From Kitasatospora cineracea (GTDB lineage Bacteria > Actinomycetota > Actinomycetes > Streptomycetales > Streptomycetaceae), in assembly GCF_003751605.1 (NCBI RefSeq), contig NZ_RJVJ01000001.1:5642001-5706000 (forward strand): a stretch of DNA of 64,000 nucleotides, written 5' to 3'. Made by a program: the position numbers and the translations under genes. This document shows positions 58,187 through 64,000 of this stretch, in pieces; position 1 is the stretch's first letter, and each line of letters opens with the position of its first letter. The notes under the pieces were generated by a model. It had not been told where the DNA came from. It made no database searches and worked only from the letters and a program-made list of their open reading frames with translations.

Positions 58187-59101
58187 GTGCCCACCGACGC
58201 GTCACCGCCGCTCCGCACCCGGATCCGGCCCTACCTGCTCATCGCCCCGACCCTGGTGGGCGCGGCGTACCTGCTGCTCTACCCCGTCGCCCGCAACCTG
58301 GTGATCTCCGTCCAGCACTTCCGGATGGCCGAACTCATCCGCGGCGGCGCCCCCTTCGTCGGGTTCGACAACTACACCACGCTGCTCACCGACCCCAAGT
58401 TCTGGACCGTCACCCTCCGCACCCTCGGCTGGACCGCGCTCAACACCGTGCTGATCACCGGCCTCGGCACGCTGGTCGCCCTGATGCTGGTCCGGCTCGG
58501 CCGGCGGATGCGGCTGGCCGTGATGAGCGCCCTGGTCCTGGTCTGGGCGACCCCCGTGATCGCCGCCACCACCGTGTTCCAGTGGCTGTTCCAGTCCCGC
58601 TTCGGGGTGGTCAACTGGGCGCTTGACCAGTTGGGGCTGCACGGCTACCACGACTACGCCTGGTTCGCCCACTCCGGCGCCACCTTCACCGTCCTGGTCC
58701 TGCTGGTGGTCTGGCAGTCCGTCCCGTTCGCCGCGCTCACCCTGTACGGCGGACTCACCACCATCCCCGCCGAGCTCTACGAATCCGCCCGGATCGACGG
58801 CGCCGGCGCCTGGCAGACCTTCCGCCTGGTCACCGTCCCCGTACTGCGTCCGCTGTTCGCCCTGGTCACCTCGCTCGAGGTGATCTGGACCTTCAAGTGC
58901 TTCGCCCAGATCTGGGTGGTCAGCCAGGGCGGCCCGAACGGCGCCACCACCACCCTGCCGGTCTACGCCTTCCAGATCGCCCAGAACCTGCACAAGTACG
59001 ACCTCGGCTCCGCGGCCTCCACGCTCACCGTGCTGATCCTGCTCGCCGCGCTCGTCACCACCCTGCGGCGGATGCACCGCCAGGAAGGAGCCGAGGCGTG
59101 A
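58187..59101 (+). CDS. Sugar ABC transporter permease (DasB-like)
   Basis: 304 aa, six helices, MalF-like. The EAA loop that docks the ATPase is LYESARIDGAGAWQTFRLVTVPVLRP. GTG 58187 follows AGGAGAA. 54 bp after the binding protein gene and overlapping the next permease gene by GTGA. Streptomyces sugar importers usually borrow a shared ATPase (MsiK), and none is encoded here. Confidence 0.93.
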   Translation: MPTDASPPLRTRIRPYLLIAPTLVGAAYLLLYPVARNLVISVQHFRMAELIRGGAPFVGFDNYTTLLTDPKFWTVTLRTLGWTALNTVLITGLGTLVALMLVRLGRRMRLAVMSALVLVWATPVIAATTVFQWLFQSRFGVVNWALDQLGLHGYHDYAWFAHSGATFTVLVLLVVWQSVPFAALTLYGGLTTIPAELYESARIDGAGAWQTFRLVTVPVLRPLFALVTSLEVIWTFKCFAQIWVVSQGGPNGATTTLPVYAFQIAQNLHKYDLGSAASTLTVLILLAALVTTLRRMHRQEGAEA

Positions 59102-59994
59102 ACCTCCCCTCCACCCGCGCCCTCCCCTCCACCCGCACCCCGCTCGCCCCCCGCACCCCGCTCGCCCCCCGCCGGCTGCGCCGCCTGCCGCTCAACCTCG
59201 CCGCGCTCGCCGTCCTCGTCACCGCCGCCTTCCCCGTCTACTGGATGGTGGCCACCGCCTTCAAACCCACCGCCGAGATCCAGTCCGCCACCCCCACCTT
59301 CCTGCCCCTGCACCCCACCCTCGACCACTTCTCCACCGCGATCCACGCCCCCGGCTTCGGCGGCTACTGGCGCAACAGCCTGCTGGTCACCCTCGGCGCC
59401 GTCCTGCTCTCCCTGCTCGTCGCGCTGCTCGCCGCCTACGCCGTCGGCCGACTGCGCTGGCGCGGCCGCCGAGCGTTCCTGCTGCTGGTCTTCACCGCGC
59501 AGATGGCTCCCTGGGAAGCCCTGCTGATCCCGATGTACGTGATCGCCCGCGACACCGACATGCTCGACAGCCTCAGCATGCTCACCCTGGTCTACTTCAT
59601 GACCACCCTCCCCTTCACCATCGTCACCCTGCGCGGCTTCCTCGCCGCCGTCCCCGCCGAACTCGAGGAAGCCGCCCAGGTCGACGGCTGCACCCGGGCC
59701 GCCGCCTTCCGCCGCATCACCCTCCCGCTGCTCGCCCCCGGCCTGCTCGCCACCTCGCTGTTCGGCTTCATCACCGCCTGGAACGAGTTCGCCTTCGCCA
59801 ACACCCTGATCATCAAGAACCAGGACGCCCGCACCCTCCCGGTCTGGCTCTCCTCCTTCGCCAACGTCTTCGGCACCGACTGGGGCGCCACCATGGCCGC
59901 CGCCACCCTCTTCATGCTCCCCGTGCTGCTGGTCTTCCTGTTCCTGCAGAACAAGGTCACCACCGGCATGACCGCCGGCGCCGTCAAAGGCTGA
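59098..59994 (+). CDS. Sugar ABC transporter permease (DasC-like)
   Basis: 298 aa, MalG-like, six helices; EAA loop LEEAAQVDGCTRAAAFRRITLPLLAPG. Start GTG 59098 overlaps the previous stop (GTGA). The N-terminus is a short repeat-derived tail (STRALPSTRTPLAPRTPLAPRR) encoded by tandem repeats at about 59105-59170. Partner of the preceding permease; together they form the membrane channel of the importer. Confidence 0.93.
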   Translation: MNLPSTRALPSTRTPLAPRTPLAPRRLRRLPLNLAALAVLVTAAFPVYWMVATAFKPTAEIQSATPTFLPLHPTLDHFSTAIHAPGFGGYWRNSLLVTLGAVLLSLLVALLAAYAVGRLRWRGRRAFLLLVFTAQMAPWEALLIPMYVIARDTDMLDSLSMLTLVYFMTTLPFTIVTLRGFLAAVPAELEEAAQVDGCTRAAAFRRITLPLLAPGLLATSLFGFITAWNEFAFANTLIIKNQDARTLPVWLSSFANVFGTDWGATMAAATLFMLPVLLVFLFLQNKVTTGMTAGAVKG

Positions 59995-60085
59995 CACCCC
60001 GTCAGCACAGCCACCCCGCCAGCACGCCCACCCCGACCGCGCGCCCACCCCGCCCGCGCCCCTACCCCCGGAAGAAGACCACCCC

Positions 60086-61618
60086 GTGATCCTGCCGACC
60101 CCGGTCGACCTCGTTCCCGCCGCCGGACGGTTCACCCTGACCGAGCGGACCACCGTGCGCGCCGCCGGCGAAGCCGCCGCCGTCGCCGACCTGCTGCGCA
60201 CCCTGCTGCGCCCCGCCACCGGGCTGCCGCTGGCGCCCGGGCCCGAGGGCACCGTGGCGCTCACCCTGGACCCCGGCGAACGGGACCTGGGGGAGGAGGG
60301 CTACCGGCTGACGGTCGACCCGTTCCAGGTGGTCCTGCACGCCGCCCGCCCCGCCGGCCTGCGGCACGCCGTGCAGACGCTGCGCCAACTGCTGCCCCCC
60401 GAGGCGCTCTCCGCCACCCCCGTCCCCGGCGTCGAGTGGACCCTGCCCGCCGTCCGGATCACCGACCGGCCGCGGCACGCCTGGCGCGGATTCATGATCG
60501 ACACCGCCCGGCACTTCCAGCCCCTGGAACGCCTGCTCGCCGCCGTCGACCGGATCGCCCTGCACAAGCTCAACGTCCTGCACCTGCACCTGACCGACGA
60601 CCAGGGCTGGCGGCTGCCCGTCGACGCCTACCCCGAACTCACCGGCATCGGCGCCCGCCGCGCCCGCAGCATGGTCGGCCACGCCGGCTCCACCGCCTAC
60701 GACGCCCAGCCGCACCAGGGCTCCTACACCAAGGCCGAACTGCGCCGCCTGGTCGCCCACGCCGCCGAACGCGGCGTCACCGTCGTCCCCGAGATCGACA
60801 TGCCCGGCCACACCCGGGCCGCCCTCGCCGCCTACCCGCACCTGGGCAACCACCCCGGGCGGCGGCTCGACGTGTGGACCGACTGGGGCGTGTGCGAGAC
60901 GGTGCTCGGCGTGCACGAGGAGGCGCTCGCCTTCTGCCGCACCGTGCTGGACGAGACGATGGAGCTGTTCCCCTCCCGCTACGTCCACCTCGGCGGCGAC
61001 GAGTGCCCCACCACCGAGTGGGAGCACAGCCCCGCCGCCCGCCGCCGGGCCGCCGAACTCGGCCTCGCCACCCCCGCCCGGCTGCGCGGCTGGTTCCTCG
61101 GCGAGGTCGGCCGGCACCTGCTGGACGCCGGCCGCGTCCCGGTCTGCTGGGCCGAGACCGACGGCGCCACGCTGCCCGTCGAGTTCACCGTGATGCCCTG
61201 GCGGGACGCCGACCACGGCCGGGACGCCGCCCGCCGCGGCCACGACGTGGTGATGGCCCCGCACCGCGCCACCTACCTCGACTACCCGCAGTCCGCCCGC
61301 CCCGGCGAACCGCTCGGCCAGGCCGACCACGTCGTCGACCTGCCCACCGCGCACGCCCACCAGGCCGCCCCCGCGCACTGGGACGAGGCCGAACGGGCCC
61401 GGGTACTCGGCACCCAGGCCCAGCTGTGGAGCGAGTTCGTCACCACCGCCGAGCACTTCGACTACCTCGCCTACCCCCGGCTGTGCGCCATCGCCGACCG
61501 GGCCTGGAACCCCGCCAGCGACTACGCCCGCGACTTCCTGCCCGCCCTCGCCGCGCACCGCCCCCGCCTCGCCGCCCTCGGCGTCCACCACGCCGAACGC
61601 GAGCCGGCCACCACCTGA
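60086..61618 (+). CDS. GH20 beta-N-acetylhexosaminidase (DasD-like)
   Basis: 510 aa. An N-terminal GH20b domain (TVRAAGEAAAVADLLRTLLRPATG) precedes the (beta/alpha)8 GH20 domain (about 130-490): RGFMIDTARHFQP, LHLHLTDDQGWRL and the catalytic pair Asp305-Glu306 in HLGGDECPT. No signal peptide, so it works in the cytosol, splitting imported chitobiose to GlcNAc as expected for an intracellular hexosaminidase in the das-type gene order. GTG 60086; weak GGAAG upstream. The 91-bp gap before it is C-rich. Confidence 0.93.
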   Translation: MILPTPVDLVPAAGRFTLTERTTVRAAGEAAAVADLLRTLLRPATGLPLAPGPEGTVALTLDPGERDLGEEGYRLTVDPFQVVLHAARPAGLRHAVQTLRQLLPPEALSATPVPGVEWTLPAVRITDRPRHAWRGFMIDTARHFQPLERLLAAVDRIALHKLNVLHLHLTDDQGWRLPVDAYPELTGIGARRARSMVGHAGSTAYDAQPHQGSYTKAELRRLVAHAAERGVTVVPEIDMPGHTRAALAAYPHLGNHPGRRLDVWTDWGVCETVLGVHEEALAFCRTVLDETMELFPSRYVHLGGDECPTTEWEHSPAARRRAAELGLATPARLRGWFLGEVGRHLLDAGRVPVCWAETDGATLPVEFTVMPWRDADHGRDAARRGHDVVMAPHRATYLDYPQSARPGEPLGQADHVVDLPTAHAHQAAPAHWDEAERARVLGTQAQLWSEFVTTAEHFDYLAYPRLCAIADRAWNPASDYARDFLPALAAHRPRLAALGVHHAEREPATT

Positions 61619-61770
61619 ACACCCCCCACAGACCCGGCCGCCGACCCACCGTCAGCGGCCGCCCGCAGCACGCGGACCACCTCCGCCGCCGCACCCCGCA
61701 CGTGCACCGCCGGAACGTCCCTCCGCCCCGCCGCACCGCGGGGCACTCCCCCCCCACGGAAGGAACCACC

Positions 61771-63234
61771 GTGTCCGCACGCCCCCGCACCACCAGCCGG
61801 CGCGCCCGGCTCGCCGCGGCCGCCGCGATCACCGCGGCCGGCCTCGCCGCCACCGCGCTGACCGTCGCCCCGGCCTCGGCCGCCGACGCGTTCAGCGTCC
61901 AGTACCGCACCAGCGCCTCCGGCGCGACCGCCGACCAGTCCGAGCCCTGGCTGCAGGTCACCAACACCGGCAGCAGCACCGTCGCGCTCAGCCGGATCAC
62001 CCTGCGCTACTACTTCAAGTCCGACGGCCCGTCGACCACCTACCGCTTCGCCTGCTCCTGGGCGGTCAAGGGCTGCGGCAACATCACCGGCACCTTCGGC
62101 ACCCTGGCCAACCCCACCGCCACCGCCGACCGCTACCTGGAGATCGGCTTCACCGCCGGAGCCGGCTCGCTCGCCCCCGGCCAGTCCACCGGCGACATGC
62201 AGCTGCGCTTCTACCGCTCCGACTGGCAGACCCTCACCCAGTCCGACGACTACTCCTTCAGCGGCACCCAGACCGGCTACGCCGACTGGCAGAAGGTCAC
62301 CCTGCAGGAGGACGGCGCGCTGACCTGGGGGACCGCCCCCACCGGCAACAACCCGTCCCCGTCGCCCAGTTCGTCCCCCTCGCCGTCCCCGTCCGGCTCC
62401 ACCTCCACCCCGCCGGTCGACCCGAACGCCCCCGTCCTGTTCGACGACTTCTCCTACAACACCAGCTCCGACGCCGCCGTCCAGCAGCACGGCTGGACCG
62501 TCAAGTCCGGACAGGGCGGCCCCGGCGTCGCCGGCGCCACCTGGTCCCCGGCCGACGTCACCTTCCCGACCGTCGGCGGCAGCAAGGTGCTCAACCTGCG
62601 GCTGACCACCGACGGCACGGCCTCCGGCACCAAGGAGACCGAGATCCAGACCACCGCGCGCAAGTTCAAGAACGGCACCTACGCGGCCCGGGTCAAGTTC
62701 GCCGACGCCCCGAACAGCGGCCCCGACGGCGACCACATCAACCAGACCTTCTTCGGCTTCACCCCGCTCAACGCCCCGATGGACCCGAACTACGGCGAGG
62801 AGGACTTCGAGTACCTGCCCAACGGCGGCTGGGGCGAGCAGAGCAACATCATGTACGAGACCAGCTGGGAGACCTACAACCCGGACCCGTGGAACGCCGT
62901 CAACACCCACGGCGAGCAGCGCCAGTCCTACGACGGCTGGCACCTGCTGCAGTTCACCATCGACAACAGCAACATCACCTACTGGATCGACGGCCAGGTC
63001 GTCGCCACCCACGGCGAGCCCTACCTGCCCGAGACCCCGCAGTTCATCGACTTCAACCACTGGCTGATCGACCTCGCGGGCCAGTACTCCAACACCCCGC
63101 GCTCGTACGACGAGCAGGTCGACTACCTGTACTTCGTCAAGGACCAGGTGCTCAGCCCCGCCCAGGTCGCCTCGAACGTCGCCGCACTGCGCACGGCCGG
63201 CACCGCGTTCAAGGACACCGTCCCCGCGAGCTGA
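61771..63234 (+). CDS. Secreted CBM3-GH16 glycoside hydrolase
   Basis: 487 aa. Signal peptide with ASA cleavage near 37. CBM3 module (about 38-188): FSVQYRTSASG, LQVTNTGSSTVALSRITLRYYF, RYLEIGF and DDYSFSG...TLQEDGALTWG. A Pro/Ser linker (PSPSPSSSPSPSPS) leads to a GH16-like jelly roll with catalytic E343-x-D345-x-E347 (YGEEDFEYLP). It probably binds cellulose or chitin and cuts beta-glucans. GTG 61771 has GGAAGGA 7 bases upstream. Not part of the transporter operon by spacing (152 bp). Confidence 0.88.
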   Translation: MSARPRTTSRRARLAAAAAITAAGLAATALTVAPASAADAFSVQYRTSASGATADQSEPWLQVTNTGSSTVALSRITLRYYFKSDGPSTTYRFACSWAVKGCGNITGTFGTLANPTATADRYLEIGFTAGAGSLAPGQSTGDMQLRFYRSDWQTLTQSDDYSFSGTQTGYADWQKVTLQEDGALTWGTAPTGNNPSPSPSSSPSPSPSGSTSTPPVDPNAPVLFDDFSYNTSSDAAVQQHGWTVKSGQGGPGVAGATWSPADVTFPTVGGSKVLNLRLTTDGTASGTKETEIQTTARKFKNGTYAARVKFADAPNSGPDGDHINQTFFGFTPLNAPMDPNYGEEDFEYLPNGGWGEQSNIMYETSWETYNPDPWNAVNTHGEQRQSYDGWHLLQFTIDNSNITYWIDGQVVATHGEPYLPETPQFIDFNHWLIDLAGQYSNTPRSYDEQVDYLYFVKDQVLSPAQVASNVAALRTAGTAFKDTVPAS

Positions 63235-64000
63235 CCCCGCACCGGACCGGCCGGGGCGCCCGCGCACACGCGCGGGCGCCCCGGCCGGGCTGCGGGGCGC
63301 GGTCGGCTACTCCGGGTGGCGGCGACCACGGTCCAGGTGTCGGCCGAGGCGTCGTCCATCCGCAGGTCGAACGCGAAGGCGAGCGGCCGGCGGGTGCGGG
63401 CGTCGCCGCGGAGCACCTGCTCGGTGCGCCGGTCGACCTCGTAGTAGACGCCCTCCGCGGCGACCGCGACCCGGAAGACGATCGGCTCGCGGGAGAGCAG
63501 CGAGCGCACCGTGACCGACTTGATGACGGCCTCGCGCATGACGGTCCGGTCGGGCGTGCGCACGGAGGTGAAGTCCAGGCTGCCGTCGTTCATCACCCAC
63601 TCCTCGAGGAAGCGCTCGACGGCGACCTCCAGGACGGCCCGGTCGAACCGGCCGTCGAGCACGCTCAGGTCGCCGACGGCGGCGTCGGCGTCCGCGCTCC
63701 ACGAGATGTTGGTGAGCGACAGGATGTCGCCCGCGCCCCGGACCGCGGTCTTCCCGGCCACCTCGAGCACCGCCTCGCGGGCGACCTCCCGCTGGTCCCA
63801 GCCGTCCGTCTCGACGGCGTTGGTCAGGTGGTGCGCGCCCTCGGCCGCCTGCTCGATCGAGGAGACGATCCACTCCCCGGCCTGGTTCTTGCGCAGCGTC
63901 CAGTACTCGACCGGGCGGGTCGAGCCGTCCTTGCGCGCGGCGTCGGTGCCGTAGCCGCTGCGCACGTAGTCGTTGAGCGTCGCGGTGATCCGGAAGGTGA
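63123..64000 (-). CDS. Tim44-like domain protein (5' end outside the window)
   Basis: The visible part reads FRITATLNDYVRSGYGTDAARKDGSTRPVEYWTLRKNQAGEWIVSSIEQ, a typical Tim44-like lipid-binding fold end, followed by NAVETDGWDQREVAREAVLEVAG... and AFAFDLRMDDASADTWTVVAAT. The start lies beyond 64000. In the given frame the stop is at 63123, so it runs through the terminator hairpin and 112 bp into the end of the GH16 gene, with tail sequence of poor coding quality. A one-base C deletion near 63315 would explain this; a TAG occurs there in the next frame. Confidence 0.75.
   Translation of the reverse strand, partial: TFRITATLNDYVRSGYGTDAARKDGSTRPVEYWTLRKNQAGEWIVSSIEQAAEGAHHLTNAVETDGWDQREVAREAVLEVAGKTAVRGAGDILSLTNISWSADADAAVGDLSVLDGRFDRAVLEVAVERFLEEWVMNDGSLDFTSVRTPDRTVMREAVIKSVTVRSLLSREPIVFRVAVAAEGVYYEVDRRTEQVLRGDARTRRPLAFAFDLRMDDASADTWTVVAATRSSRPRPAARPGRPRVCAGAPAGPVRGQLAGTVSLNAVPAVRSAATFEATWAGLSTWSLTKYR
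63247..63288. terminator. Strong hairpin terminator
   Basis: A perfect 19-bp stem (63247-63265 with 63270-63288) and 4-nt loop, 12 bases after the GH16 gene stop. On the minus strand it lies within the 3' part of the convergent Tim44-like reading frame. Confidence 0.88.

Noticed and set aside
1..64000. tRNA, rRNA, CRISPR, riboswitch or replication-origin elements
   Set aside because: No cloverleaf ends with a T-loop consensus, regularly spaced repeat/spacer arrays, ribosomal RNA signatures or DnaA-box clusters were recognised on reading both strands. A covariance-model search would be decisive.

Overview
The window comes from a very GC-rich actinomycete chromosome. Third codon positions are almost all G/C and GTG starts are frequent. 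An SsgA-like sporulation/cell-division protein (42478-42960), an rsrR-type Rrf2 regulator and a chitobiose (das-like) locus point to Streptomycetaceae (Streptomyces or Kitasatospora); the genus cannot be settled from this window. I see no tRNA, rRNA, CRISPR array, prophage or polyketide/NRPS cluster. It reads as accessory-rich chromosomal arm with about 73 protein genes and no gene-free stretch longer than about 300 bases.

Layout. 1-13.5 kb: end of a LacI-like gene, a TetR/aldo-keto reductase pair with a palindromic operator, GNAT enzymes, a ferredoxin-P450 pair, a Rid protein, an ATP-grasp protein, a second TetR, a proline-rich membrane protein, a DUF2252 protein and a NarL-type two-component system. 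13.5-19.4 kb: small enzymes and regulators, a tandem-HTH MerR protein, an HTH/Clp-N pair behind an apparently leaderless promoter, and a class C serine hydrolase. 19.4-23.6 kb: a methyltransferase, then a uracil-DNA-glycosylase-like/ADP-ribosyltransferase fusion facing a macrodomain protein. I consider that pair the most promising undescribed system here: a possible ADP-ribosylation writer and its eraser. 23.7-39.2 kb: secreted PhoD phosphatase overlapping a secreted repeat protein, MarR/epoxide hydrolase, 2H phosphoesterase, a baeRF protein, a VIT transporter, an EF-hand protein, a transglycosylase-like protein, DUF6542 and LCP proteins, BlaI/M56 and a secreted histidine phosphatase.

39.1-48.5 kb is marked by mobile DNA. 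An IS5-type element, a SUKH immunity gene and a second IS end lie between two CTAG tetranucleotides that also form the stop codons of the flanking genes. Further on come rsrR with its NmrA-type target gene, an SsgA-like protein, a gamma-carbonic-anhydrase-like protein, a zinc-ribbon gene pair, a NYN/PIN-like nuclease, a stand-alone MHYT membrane protein, an AraC regulator and a second IS5-type element, again at CTAG.

48.5-64 kb: a lipoprotein, two NmrA-type oxidoreductases around an HxlR regulator, a DJ-1/AraC regulator, an isochorismatase-like hydrolase, an MFS exporter facing a DinB-like protein across twin palindromes, and a das-like module. In that module a GntR/HutC regulator diverges from a sugar-binding lipoprotein, two permeases and a cytoplasmic GH20 hexosaminidase. 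No ATPase gene is present, so a shared MsiK-type ATPase is expected. A secreted CBM3-GH16 enzyme follows, and a Tim44-like gene runs off the right edge. Short direct repeats, several of which copy a gene's 3' end with its stop codon, recur between genes.
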